The position numbers were made by a program, and so were the translations under genes. The notes beneath the pieces were generated by a model. The model searched no databases. It was not told the DNA's origin and saw nothing but the letters and a program-made list of their open reading frames with translations. Positions 35,393-43,941 of a stretch of DNA of 64,000 nucleotides are shown in pieces. Position 1 is the first letter of the stretch, and each line of letters opens with the position of its first letter. Source of the stretch: Microcoleus sp. FACHB-1515. Its GTDB lineage: Bacteria > Cyanobacteriota > Cyanobacteriia > Elainellales > Elainellaceae. Location of the stretch: positions 124,001 to 188,000 of the forward strand of contig NZ_JACJPO010000020.1 in NCBI RefSeq assembly GCF_014696105.1, read 5' to 3'.

Positions 35393-36508
35393 TCAAGAAT
35401 CTGAACCAGATGAGTCGGCGGCAAGCTGCAATGGTTGATTCGTGAAGCGAGCAATCACTTGATGAAATAGATCGCCAACCAGCAGCATCAGCGCGATCGA
35501 TCGCTTTTGCTGCTCAATCTCGGTCAACGTCTTTGCCGCATCGATTGTGTGATGTTGCCCTAGCCGATCCGATGGAAAAATGGCCGATCGCAGCAGTCCT
35601 CCCAGGCTTTGCAGCAGCAGCGAATACAGCCCAAAGCGAATCCAGGGCGTCACGATGTCGGCTTGCAGCGCTTGTCCTAGCCAAAATAGCGTGGTGCGGT
35701 GCTGCTTGAAGCGGTGACTTTGGTGAGCAAAGTACAGATACAAATTGCTGCGCGACAAGCGAAAAATTCCGGGCGGCAGTTCTGGATGCTGCTGCTGAAC
35801 CGCCTGCATGACAAATCGGTGCGATCGCGCCATCTGCGTAAAATCACAGGACATACTGGCCGACAATTTGCGATAGCCAATTAAAAAGGCTGGAACCACG
35901 CGAAACTCGTACTTCTCCGCAATTCGCAAGTACAAATCCCAGTCTTCGCAGCCCTGCGCCTGTTGCGATCGCAGCCCTGCATTATAGCCGCCTACCTGCG
36001 CTAAACAACTGCGCCGCATCAGCGTCGCGCTCGCATTGCCCAAGAAGTTGTGGCAAACCAGCGTGGCATAAACATTGCCTTCTATTTTGGCAGCCCGAAA
36101 ACTGCCAATCAAAGCATCGGAGTCGTCAATATCTACCGACCAGGAATACACCAGTCCCACAGCATCACCGCTCTGCACCAAGCACTCCACTTGCCTTTCC
36201 AGATTGTCCGGATACCAAATATCGTCGGCATCGATCGGAGCGATAAACTCACCGTTGGCCTGGGCGATCGCCAGATTGCGAGCGGCAGCAACGCCCGCAT
36301 TTGCCTGTTGCAGCAGCCGGACTCGCTTGTCCTCACGGGCAAAGGCGGTGACGATCGCTGATGTTTGGTCGGTTGAGCCATCGTCTACGACCAGCACTTC
36401 CAAATTGCCGTAGGTCTGTGATAGCACCGATCGCAGCGTTCGATCGATAAAAGCAGCGGCATTGTAAGCCGGAATAATCACGGATACCAAGGGAGTATCA
36501 CGAGGCAT
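35393..36508 (-). CDS. Family 2 glycosyltransferase, first gene of the glycan cassette
   Basis: A 371-residue GT2 enzyme with VSVIIPAYNAAAFIDRTL, VLVVDDGSTDQTSAIV, the metal motif FIAPIDADDIWYPDNL and the acceptor-side CEDWDLYLRIAEKYE. ATG at 36508 follows AAGGATGAAGTG, giving an AAGGA 7 nt upstream; the TTG upstream in frame is not needed. It is the 5'-most gene of an eight-gene minus-strand run that ends at pilA. The promoter must lie in the 828-nt gene-free region upstream. Confidence 0.86.
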   Translation of the reverse strand: MPRDTPLVSVIIPAYNAAAFIDRTLRSVLSQTYGNLEVLVVDDGSTDQTSAIVTAFAREDKRVRLLQQANAGVAAARNLAIAQANGEFIAPIDADDIWYPDNLERQVECLVQSGDAVGLVYSWSVDIDDSDALIGSFRAAKIEGNVYATLVCHNFLGNASATLMRRSCLAQVGGYNAGLRSQQAQGCEDWDLYLRIAEKYEFRVVPAFLIGYRKLSASMSCDFTQMARSHRFVMQAVQQQHPELPPGIFRLSRSNLYLYFAHQSHRFKQHRTTLFWLGQALQADIVTPWIRFGLYSLLLQSLGGLLRSAIFPSDRLGQHHTIDAAKTLTEIEQQKRSIALMLLVGDLFHQVIARFTNQPLQLAADSSGSDS

Positions 36509-37336
36509 CACTTCATCCTTCAATCGCTTCAAAATTTTTCGCAACCAAGTTTGCTCACGCCCGCACAGTGTCGCTGCTTTGCCAGGGCATCATAGCCGCT
36601 GGGAAAGTCAGGATTACTCCGTATGATTTCTGAAAAACCAAGCGGCGATCGCAATTTAATCGCAGTGGAATCGCTGTCCGCAGAAATACCAGACAGGCAC
36701 GGTAGTATTCAGCCACCCAAGCTTTAACGTTTTTGGCAACTGCAATCGATTTGCTTTGCCACTAGATTGCTCAACGGCACTCAGGCAGCTTTTTCTAGGA
36801 GAAAGATAGATGCTGTTGAATCAATTTTAATCAAAGAATTAGGAAGTTGCCATTGAAACGAAGATGTTGAACACGAAATACTATTAGATGAATTGACGCT
36901 AGATGAATTGATGCATTCAACTTGCTCAAGCTTGCGATCTGCTTGATGTCAAGCGATCGCAATGAAGACAATATTGATCTACATCAAACCTCGATCGATT
37001 CTGTTTAAAGATCATCTCATTGGTCGCTTGCAAATTTGAAAAGATAATGCACACCCGCTTTTCAGCAAGACTATCGTGCTGGTAGGTGTCGCAATATTCT
37101 TAGCTAGACCAAAGAATCCGCCAAGTGAGCAGTCGATCGCGCTATTCCAGCGATTGCTTTTCCGATGCTTGCCACATCTAACGATTAATTTCGATCGCTC
37201 TACGACACTTAATTTAACTTTGAATTTGATGTTTGCCTAAACAGCGAAAAACACTGAAAAAACATACTTCTAGCAAATTTGATAAAGACTGTGTGAAGCA
37301 GACGATGCACTAAACATAACAGCAGATTGCCTTGAT
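36509..37336. other. 828-bp gene-free region upstream of the glycan cassette
   Basis: I see no gene here on either strand. It is AT-richer than its surroundings and contains a short direct repeat, CTAGATGAATTGA-like, twice at about 36887-36912. HIP1 cores occur at the edges. The promoter for the glycosyltransferase cassette must be in the left part, but no clear -35/-10 pair stands out. An unannotated RNA cannot be excluded. Confidence 0.4.
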
Positions 37337-37930
37337 TTAGCTGTTTGCTTCAACCGTTTGGTGCGTCAGCTTCCAAATGCAGCTTGACAGCAAGTTTGTT
37401 GTGACGTGAGCCGCGATCGGCACCAGCAAATTTCCGCTCGCCAAAGCAGAAAATCCCAACACTAAACCGATCGTCACCGCCCAAGCCACATACGCCCAGT
37501 GATTTGCACCGCTAAAGTGCAACACACCAAAACAAAGCGCCGAAATGAAAATCCCAAATCCATTTAGGCCGATCGCAGGCAGCATGACGCCGCGAAACAG
37601 CAATTCTTCACTCAGTCCGGGCAGCAGCCCCAGCCACACCAAATCCATCCACACGAGCGGACTGACAATCAGCGCTAGGTAGTAATCTGCGCTTTGACGA
37701 TAATTTTTCCAGAAGCGGTAGACAATGCTGCTCGCCCCGCTGATCCCCAGCCCGATCGCTACACCGACCAGCAGATCGATCGCACTCCAGCGCGTAGACA
37801 GCAGTTGCACCGAGTCAAACAGCAGCCACAGCCGCGCCACGCAGAGCAAGACGATCGCCGTCAATCCCATCGCCAGCAAAATCTGCATTCGGCTCAGCGA
37901 TTCAGTTTGGGGCGAAGGCAATTCAGACAC
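37337..37930 (-). CDS. CPBP-family intramembrane metalloprotease
   Basis: A 197-residue membrane protein with five or six hydrophobic helices. The CPBP (CAAX protease and bacteriocin-processing) motif EELLFRG is present after PLVWMDLVWLGLLPGLS, followed by the second histidine site in FGVLHFSGANH and a third in VPIAAHVTTNLLSS. This layout is complete for a glutamic-type intramembrane protease. The substrate is unknown; in cyanobacteria such proteins have been linked to stress and thylakoid functions by homology only. It starts with GTG (37930) and diverges from chlP. Confidence 0.85.
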   Translation of the reverse strand: MSELPSPQTESLSRMQILLAMGLTAIVLLCVARLWLLFDSVQLLSTRWSAIDLLVGVAIGLGISGASSIVYRFWKNYRQSADYYLALIVSPLVWMDLVWLGLLPGLSEELLFRGVMLPAIGLNGFGIFISALCFGVLHFSGANHWAYVAWAVTIGLVLGFSALASGNLLVPIAAHVTTNLLSSCIWKLTHQTVEANS

Positions 37931-38188
37931 GACGGCTTCGGCTAACGCAATGGCTTCAGGCTAACACTGAAATCAAAGCGGCGATTGGTCTTTTTGAGGT
38001 GTTTCCTCCTCCTCAGCTTTCAGCAGGCTCGATCGCCCAACAATCATCGAGATTTTCCACTCCTTACCCCTCACTCCTCACCCCAAACATTAAGCTCTGT
38101 TTCAATCTCGAAATAGAACGGTGAAGTACCCAAAACCTCCGTGATACGATGCTTTGCGTAGCCTAAGCGGAATTTAGGAGTTGGAATC

Positions 38189-39412
38189 TTGGCACTACGG
38201 GTTGCAGTTGTCGGATCGGGACCTGCTGGTTCCTCCGCCGCCGAGACATTAGCAAAAGCGGGAATCGAAACCTATTTATTTGAGCGCAAGCTGGACAACG
38301 CCAAACCTTGTGGCGGTGCAATTCCCTTGTGCATGGTGAGCGAGTTTGATTTGCCGCCGGAGATCATCGATCGCCGCGTCCGCAAAATGAAAATGATTTC
38401 GCCCTCGAATGTCGAAGTCAACATCGGTCAGACGCTCAACGATGACGAATATATCGGCATGTGTCGCCGCGAAGTGCTGGACGGCTTCATGCGCGATCGC
38501 GCTCACAAGCTCGGTGCGAAGCTGATCAACGGCACGGTTCACGGACTCGACATTCCCACCAACAACATTGATCCCTACACGCTCCACTATGCCGACCACT
38601 CTGGCGGCAATTTGGAAGGCGAAGCGAAAACGCTGCAAGTAGACTTGGTGATTGGTGCGGATGGGGCAAACTCGCGGATTGCCAAGGCGATCGATGCGGG
38701 CGACTACAACTATGCGATCGCCTTTCAAGAGCGAATTCGTCTGCCGGAAGACAAAATGGCCTACTACGAAGAACTGGCCGAAATGTACGTCGGTGACGAT
38801 GTTTCGACCGATTTCTACGCCTGGGTTTTCCCCAAATACGATCACGTGGCAGTCGGCACGGGCACAATGAAAGTTCACAAAGCCGACATCAAAAAGCTGC
38901 AAGCAGGCATTCGCGCTCGCGCAGCCAAGCGACTCGAAGGCGGCAAAATCATCAAGGTGGAAGCGCACCCGATCCCCGAACATCCGCGCCCGCGTCGTGT
39001 CGTTGGTCGCGTCGCGCTGGTCGGAGATGCCGCCGGAACCGTAACAAAATCGTCGGGTGAAGGCATTTACTTCGCGGCCAAGTCTGCGCGGATGTGTGCC
39101 GAAACGATCGTCGAGTTTTCCCAAAAAGGCGATCGCATCCCCACCGAAGCCGACCTCAAGGTTTACTTGAAGCGCTGGGATCGACAGTACGGCGCAACCT
39201 ATCTGGTTCTGGATTTGTTGCAGCGCGTGTTCTATCGATCGGACGCAACCCGCGAGGCGTTTGTCGAAATGTGTTCGGACATCGATGTGCAAAAGCTGAC
39301 GTTCGACAGCTACCTTTACAAAACGGTCGTTCCCGCCAATCCAATCACGCAGTTGAAGATTACGGCAAAGACGATCGGCAGCTTGCTGCGCGGCAACGCT
39401 CTTGCACCTTAA
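38189..39412 (+). CDS. chlP: Geranylgeranyl reductase
   Basis: A 407-residue FAD-dependent enzyme that reduces geranylgeranyl groups to phytyl for chlorophyll a and tocopherol. The dinucleotide motif VAVVGSGPAGSSAAETLAKA opens the protein, and a second FAD-binding element RVALVGDAAGTVTKSSGEG is near 275. The length and the C-terminal YRSDATREAFVEMCSDIDVQ match ChlP rather than archaeal-type reductases. It starts with TTG and has AGGAG about 9 nt upstream; no ATG alternative gives the complete Rossmann motif. A terminator follows at 39460-39490. Confidence 0.95.
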   Translation: MALRVAVVGSGPAGSSAAETLAKAGIETYLFERKLDNAKPCGGAIPLCMVSEFDLPPEIIDRRVRKMKMISPSNVEVNIGQTLNDDEYIGMCRREVLDGFMRDRAHKLGAKLINGTVHGLDIPTNNIDPYTLHYADHSGGNLEGEAKTLQVDLVIGADGANSRIAKAIDAGDYNYAIAFQERIRLPEDKMAYYEELAEMYVGDDVSTDFYAWVFPKYDHVAVGTGTMKVHKADIKKLQAGIRARAAKRLEGGKIIKVEAHPIPEHPRPRRVVGRVALVGDAAGTVTKSSGEGIYFAAKSARMCAETIVEFSQKGDRIPTEADLKVYLKRWDRQYGATYLVLDLLQRVFYRSDATREAFVEMCSDIDVQKLTFDSYLYKTVVPANPITQLKITAKTIGSLLRGNALAP

Positions 39413-39459
39413 CACCGTTGCCCAATTGCGGTAACATCTCCACAACCTCACACACTTTG

Positions 39460-39490
39460 GCATCGGAGCGATCGGCTTCGGTGCTTTTTT
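39460..39490 (+). terminator. Terminator of chlP
   Basis: GCATCGGAGC (39460-39469) pairs with GCTTCGGTGC (39475-39484) through two G-T wobbles, with a 5-nt loop, followed by TTTTTT (39485-39490). It lies 48 nt after the chlP stop. Confidence 0.8.
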
Positions 39491-39556
39491 GTGAGAAGGG
39501 TGTCGGCAAGCCGATCGCACCCGCAGCGGCAAGCGATCGCGCTCGCAGACAATCCT

Positions 39557-39589
39557 CAAAGTCCCCCATTCATGGGGGATTTAGGGGGC
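39557..39589. repeat. AGTCCC-hairpin-GGGATTTAGGG intergenic repeat
   Basis: CAAAGTCCCCCATT and CATGGGGGATTTAGGGGG form a short hairpin-bearing unit. Related copies are at 25973-26003 (same strand) and 46771-46806 (inverted). It lies between the convergent ends of chlP and an ABC ATPase gene. Confidence 0.7.
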
Positions 39590-39608
39590 GTTTTTCACCG
39601 ATCGCCGC

Positions 39609-40415
39609 CTACTCGCGCAAGGCGTGTAGCACTTGGCGCTTAATTTCGACAAATTCCGGCGACAGTTTCACTTCCAAATCGCGCGGGATTGGCAGATCGA
39701 TCGGCAGTTCCAATTTCAGCCGACCGGGCCGCGCACTCATCACATAGATGCGTTGCGACAGATAGATCGCTTCCTCGACATCGTGCGTAATCATCAAAAC
39801 CGTCGTGTGCGTCTGCTCCCACAGGGTCAGGAGAAACTGCTGCATCTGCTCTTTCGTCTGCGCGTCAAGCGCACCGAACGGCTCATCCATCAGCAGCACT
39901 TCCGGCTCGTTGGCAAGGGCACGAGCGATCGCAACGCGCTGCTTCATCCCGCCTGATAGCTGCTTGGGGTGAGCATTGGCAAACTGCGTTAGGCCAACCA
40001 CGTTTAGATAATAGTTGACGCGATCGCGCTGTTCGGCCTTGGACATCTGTTTCAGTTGCAGCCCAAAGGCGATATTTTGCGCCACCGTCAGCCAGGGATA
40101 GAGCGTATAGTTTTGAAAGACCATGCCGCGATCGCTTCCCGGTCCCGTCACCTGTTGCCCATCGACTAGAACCTGTCCAGATGTCGGAGTCACCAGTCCC
40201 GCTGCGATGTTGAGCAGGGTAGATTTGCCGCAGCCGGATGTTCCCACGAGGCAGACAAATTCACGCGGGTACAGTTTCAGGTTAATGCTGTCGAGGACGA
40301 GCAGCGCTTGATTGGAGGCGGCGAACGATTTGGAGAGGTCGCGAATCTCCATTTTTGGAGCAGGATCGAGCATGTTCGGTTGCCGCAGATCAAGAGACGG
40401 GCTAGCGTTAAGCAT
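39609..40415 (-). CDS. ABC transporter ATPase, NrtD/SsuB/TauB type
   Basis: A 268-residue ATPase. Walker A is LVGTSGCGKSTLLN, signature LSGGMKQRVAIARAL, Walker B VLLMDEPFGALDA and the H-loop MITHDVEEAIYLS. The VMSARPGRL segment after the H-loop is characteristic of the nitrate/sulfonate/taurine subfamily. No permease or binding protein is adjacent, so the substrate is open. It begins 75 nt after the FTR1 stop on the same strand, which could put it in the iron operon, though the family does not usually carry iron. ATG at 40415 was chosen; an upstream TTG is unsupported. Confidence 0.8.
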   Translation of the reverse strand: MLNASPSLDLRQPNMLDPAPKMEIRDLSKSFAASNQALLVLDSINLKLYPREFVCLVGTSGCGKSTLLNIAAGLVTPTSGQVLVDGQQVTGPGSDRGMVFQNYTLYPWLTVAQNIAFGLQLKQMSKAEQRDRVNYYLNVVGLTQFANAHPKQLSGGMKQRVAIARALANEPEVLLMDEPFGALDAQTKEQMQQFLLTLWEQTHTTVLMITHDVEEAIYLSQRIYVMSARPGRLKLELPIDLPIPRDLEVKLSPEFVEIKRQVLHALRE

Positions 40416-40490
40416 AAGCGATCGCAATCAAAATTTGCTTTAGGCTAACTCTGAAGCGGCACAGCGAAATGTGCGATCGACTACCAACAA

Positions 40491-41420
40491 TTAAAGCTTA
40501 CTGGCGCGACTGGGGCGGAAGAAAGCGCGACCCGACAAACTTTGAAAATAGAGGCTGCCGATCGTGAACAAAAACAGCAGATAGGCGATCGCCTGCACTT
40601 GATAAAGTCGCTGCGTATAGCCAAACAAAGCACTCAACAATAAGCCGGGAAACTCATCTTCTGGCAATACTTTCGACAGATCCCAAACGTCTGATCCCAA
40701 CACGCAAGAATGAACCCTGGTGAAATGTTCGTAATAGAAACACAGCGATTGAGAAGCGCGATTTTGACTGGCGAGTGTTTGCATCACCGCATCAAAATGA
40801 CCCAGTGCGGTGACAACTAATCCTGAAATAATCAGCAGCAACAGTGCGCCCATCACCTGAAAAAATAACCGCAAATTAATCTTCACGCCCCAGCGAAACA
40901 TCAAAACACCAATTCCCGCCGCCACTGCCAAACCTGCTAATGCGCCCAAGGCTGGAAGTAACCCTTGCTGAAACTTTGCTGTGATAAACACCACTGTTTC
41001 AAATCCTTCCCGCAAAACGGCCACAAAGATCAAGCTAAAAATGCCCCAAGCCGCCGCGCTGTCTTGTTTCAGAACGGCGGCAACTTCGCCTTCCACCATG
41101 CCCTTCATCGATCGCGCCTGCTGCGTCATCCACACCAGCATCCAACTGAGAAGCACGATCGCCAAGACGCTAAAAACGCCTTCCATTACCGCTTCCCCAG
41201 CCGGACTCAGAGCGCCCATCGCCTGCAAGATCCAGCCAAACAAAATGCCAATCAACGCGCTAACTAGAATACCTGCACCAATGCCGACATACACCCAAAT
41301 ATTGAGTTGCGATCGCTTTGCTTTCTTTAAGTAAGCCAGCACAATTCCGACGATCAGCGCCGCTTCAACGCCTTCGCGCAGCGTAATCAAAAACGTGGGG
41401 GCAACAACACTAAAATCCAT
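40491..41420 (-). CDS. FTR1-family iron permease
   Basis: A 309-residue permease of the Ftr1/EfeU family with about seven helices. The two iron-path motifs are REGVE (15-19, in ITLREGVEAALIVG) and REGFE (137-141, in AVLREGFETVVFIT), both intact. In yeast and many bacteria such a permease receives Fe(III) from a multicopper ferroxidase; here the oxidase gene is two genes upstream. The ATG at 41420 starts MDFSVVAPTFLITLREG. The C-terminal extracellular loop contains two cysteines (SLCFYY and HSCVLG), an unusual addition worth noting. Confidence 0.9.
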   Translation of the reverse strand: MDFSVVAPTFLITLREGVEAALIVGIVLAYLKKAKRSQLNIWVYVGIGAGILVSALIGILFGWILQAMGALSPAGEAVMEGVFSVLAIVLLSWMLVWMTQQARSMKGMVEGEVAAVLKQDSAAAWGIFSLIFVAVLREGFETVVFITAKFQQGLLPALGALAGLAVAAGIGVLMFRWGVKINLRLFFQVMGALLLLIISGLVVTALGHFDAVMQTLASQNRASQSLCFYYEHFTRVHSCVLGSDVWDLSKVLPEDEFPGLLLSALFGYTQRLYQVQAIAYLLFLFTIGSLYFQSLSGRAFFRPSRASKL

Positions 41421-41508
41421 TGGCTGATGTGAAGAAATCAAAGAATTTAATTTAGCGCGATCGCCATTTCTGACTTGAATTCCAGTGGCGATCGCGCTGT
41501 TCAATGAG

Positions 41509-42516
41509 CTAGCTGACTGAGGCCGAAGCCTGTTCGATCGCTTTCACCTGATTTGCCAATTCCGCAGCGGGAACGACTGCCGTTGCCGGAGGAACTGCGG
41601 CAGGCCAGGCTTTCGCTAACGTTTCCATTTTGGTTTTCAGATCTTGGGCAACGGCGGCGTTGGTTTGTGTCAGTTGCGCTTCGATTTTGGGCAAAAGCGT
41701 GTCCTTGGCGTACATCACAAAGCCGCGAGAATCTTGATATTCGATCGCGGCGGTAATTTTGTCGCCGCTGAGGGCTGCGGTGTATTCTGCCGCTGCCGTG
41801 TCGAGCATTTCATTAATCGCTTTTAGGACAAACGCAGGCGAAGAGCGTTCCGCTTCGGGCAGGGCAGCGATCGCTCCATCCACAGCGGCAACGGCTTTTT
41901 GATATTCCGGCTGCACGTCCGGACTGGTCGGATTGTTCTTCACCAAATCCTGAACGCGCGTCAGCACATCGCTAAACTCCGCCACGTTTCGCTCTGAAAG
42001 CTGGTCGGCCACATCCACGTAGATTTCCTCGACCGGATGGCCTAAATGGGGATCTGCCTGATCGGGCAGATTTTGCTGGAGCAGTTCGCCCGCCACGAGC
42101 ATGTGACCCTGCATTAGCGCCAATTTTGTCAGGTAGTCTACGTCTTTGGCTTCGCCTGTGAGTTCGATTTCTTCGATCGTCACCTGGTCTTTAATCTGGT
42201 CGTATTGCTCTTGCGTTAAAACATTTTTGCTCACCAAATCTTCTGTGCTGCCATACGGACGGCTTGCTTGAATTTGGTTGGACAAGGCAGGAATGCCAAG
42301 CTGAGCTTCGAGCTTGTCGAGTTCCGAGAGAATCGCGGTATTAATGTTGATTTTGGGGTCGCCCGATGCAGTTGCGGTGTCAGCGGGTGCGGCAGTTTCG
42401 GCGGCGGGAGAAGTGGTTTGAGTGGGTGTGGTGTTGGCGCAGTTGTTGAGGCCAATCACGAGAAAGATGACGGCGATCGCCATCAGCAAGTAGCGAAAGA
42501 GTATACGCAACGACAT
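41509..42516 (-). CDS. Lipoprotein with ComEA-like HhH region and helical domain
   Basis: A 335-residue exported protein. The signal peptide ends at a lipobox (VIGLNNC, C26). A helix-hairpin-helix segment of ComEA type follows (about 56-110, ININTAILSELDKLEAQLGI, YGSTEDLVSKNVLTQEQYDQ). The C-terminal 200 residues are helical, with GHMLVAGELL and HLGHPVEEIYVDVADQL. The H-x-x-E-like HPVEE recalls EfeO/imelysin metal-binding proteins but the match is weak. Lying between the multicopper oxidase and FTR1 genes, it probably acts in the periplasm in iron handling. DNA binding by the HhH region is not required. Confidence 0.7.
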   Translation of the reverse strand: MSLRILFRYLLMAIAVIFLVIGLNNCANTTPTQTTSPAAETAAPADTATASGDPKININTAILSELDKLEAQLGIPALSNQIQASRPYGSTEDLVSKNVLTQEQYDQIKDQVTIEEIELTGEAKDVDYLTKLALMQGHMLVAGELLQQNLPDQADPHLGHPVEEIYVDVADQLSERNVAEFSDVLTRVQDLVKNNPTSPDVQPEYQKAVAAVDGAIAALPEAERSSPAFVLKAINEMLDTAAAEYTAALSGDKITAAIEYQDSRGFVMYAKDTLLPKIEAQLTQTNAAVAQDLKTKMETLAKAWPAAVPPATAVVPAAELANQVKAIEQASASVS

Positions 42517-42599
42517 AATCAGTTCCTAGTCGATTCAACAGTTGATGCAAGAAATTCTCATCTAGAGGACAAGATGAATTGCCAATCCGTAAACAACAT

Positions 42600-43604
42600 T
42601 TAGGCCGCTTGCGGCAGCACTTTGAACAAGCCCATACAGCCCGCTTCGGCAATTTTGTCGTGATGTGGATGAAACATATATTCTCCAGGCAGCGAATAGG
42701 TGAATTCCAAAATGTGCCGCTCGGCCATGCCCATTGTGATCACGTCGCTTTTGCCCGTTGGCGCGATCGTCATTCCAGTCGGATAGATATCGAAAAAGTT
42801 GGCGTGCAGGTGAAACGTCAAGGCCGGATCAAACTCCGTCACGTTGAGGACATACACCCGCACAAGCTGATTTTGGTAGATCTCGATCGGGTGCTGCATG
42901 TAGTAGTTGGGCAGCGCGTTGAAGGCGTACAGCTCGTTGTGTTCGTCTTCGTCAAGGTCATAGCCTTCCATCACCAGAACAATTTCGTCAGCGGGCGGAC
43001 GGGGATCAGGCGGATCGATGATGAAAACGCCGTGCAGTCCTTTTCCAATGTGGCGTGTCACGGGCGCAATGTGGCAGTGATAGAGATGAAGGCCATACGG
43101 TTCGGCGTCGAACTCGTAGATAAAGGCCGTCCCGTTGCGAACCGGGCGGATGCCATCCATTTCGCTGGTGTGAAAGCCGTGAAAGTGCATGGTGTGGGCA
43201 TGTCCACCCTCGTTAAGGAACAGGACACGGACGCGATCGCCCGCTTGCGCCCGCAAGGTTGGTCCCGGAACGCGCCCGTTATAGTTCCAGGTGACATATT
43301 CGGTGTTGTCGTTGAGCTTGAGCGTGGTGCTTTTGGCGGTGATTTCAAATTCGCGAACCGTCCGTCCGTTTTCTTGTTTGACAATTCCATAGTCGAATTC
43401 GCGGCAAAACTGCATCGGGCTGATGCCGTTGCCCTGCGTGGGCAGGTCAGCCGCGATCGCGGGAATGGCAGCGGGACGCAATCGATCGAAACGCTGGTTC
43501 GCCAGCACCGCCCCGGTTGCGCCAACTCCTGCCGCACCTGCTAGAAAACGGCGACGGCTCCAAAGCTGCTTTTTCCAAGAATTTGTGCCTTCTGATTCCC
43601 CCAT
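42600..43604 (-). CDS. Two-domain multicopper oxidase, Tat-exported (candidate ferroxidase)
   Basis: A 334-residue copper protein. A twin-arginine signal (SRRRFLAGAAGVGATGA, about 16-32) starts it. Two cupredoxin domains carry the copper ligands: HTMHFHGFH (137-145) and HLYHCHI (173-179) in the first, HLHANFF (265-271) and HPHHDKIAEAGCMG (312-325) in the second. That is the pattern of small two-domain laccases. The gene is followed by the HhH lipoprotein and FTR1, so oxidation of Fe(II) for the permease is the best guess. Other substrates such as Mn(II) or phenols are possible. ATG at 43604; a 21-bp palindrome lies 47 nt upstream. Confidence 0.88.
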   Translation of the reverse strand: MGESEGTNSWKKQLWSRRRFLAGAAGVGATGAVLANQRFDRLRPAAIPAIAADLPTQGNGISPMQFCREFDYGIVKQENGRTVREFEITAKSTTLKLNDNTEYVTWNYNGRVPGPTLRAQAGDRVRVLFLNEGGHAHTMHFHGFHTSEMDGIRPVRNGTAFIYEFDAEPYGLHLYHCHIAPVTRHIGKGLHGVFIIDPPDPRPPADEIVLVMEGYDLDEDEHNELYAFNALPNYYMQHPIEIYQNQLVRVYVLNVTEFDPALTFHLHANFFDIYPTGMTIAPTGKSDVITMGMAERHILEFTYSLPGEYMFHPHHDKIAEAGCMGLFKVLPQAA

Positions 43605-43650
43605 GTTTGGAAATTCGGATCGATCGCTGTAGACTGTTTATCGATCGCCC

Positions 43651-43671
43651 TATTGCATATTACTTGCAATA
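43651..43671 (-). promoter_or_regulatory. 7-7-7 palindrome upstream of the multicopper oxidase
   Basis: TATTGCA (43651-43657) and TGCAATA (43665-43671) are perfect reverse complements separated by 7 nt (TATTACT). It sits 47 nt before the multicopper oxidase ATG, where an operator would lie. It does not match the 7-1-7 Fur or PerR box, so its binding protein is unclear. An AT-rich tract follows (43680-43715). Confidence 0.45.
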
Positions 43672-43884
43672 CGGAGTTTATAAAGTAAAACAGTGTTAAA
43701 ACATTATAAAATAGCAGGTAAAATCTCTATTATTCTTGTCACAAGCATTCACTAACTCTGCACTACGACAGCAATCGACTTTGCCTCACGTCCGCCTATT
43801 GCTCGCCTCGAACACAATCACGTGCTGGACATCCAGCAGCAATCGCTGCGAGGGATGAGGAATCAAAAAATCGATCGCCCCAGC

Positions 43885-43915
43885 AAAAAAGCCCACCCAG
43901 CACGAGTGAGCTTTT
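43885..43915 (-). terminator. Terminator of furC/perR
   Basis: On the minus strand AAAAGCTCAC pairs with GTGGGCTTTT (one T-G wobble) around a 9-nt loop, followed by TTTTTT. It lies 27 nt after the regulator's stop and shows that the multicopper-oxidase operon is a separate transcript. Confidence 0.7.
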
Positions 43916-43941
43916 CGATCGATTCGCTGTAGAGATGAAGA

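Noticed and set aside
38040-38090. Possible Yfr1-like sRNA (CACTCCTCACCCC near 38070)
   Set aside because: The invariant Yfr1 core ACTCCTCACAC is not present; this is the CTCACCCC-type repeat common in the spacers.
38276-39559. 427-codon antisense frame over chlP
   Set aside because: It covers chlP on the other strand; the product is rich in Arg, Val, His and Phe with no motif, typical of shadows of GC-biased genes.
42579-43544. 321-codon plus-strand frame over the multicopper oxidase gene
   Set aside because: The oxidase on the minus strand has a Tat signal and all copper ligands; the plus-strand product has none of the features of a real protein.
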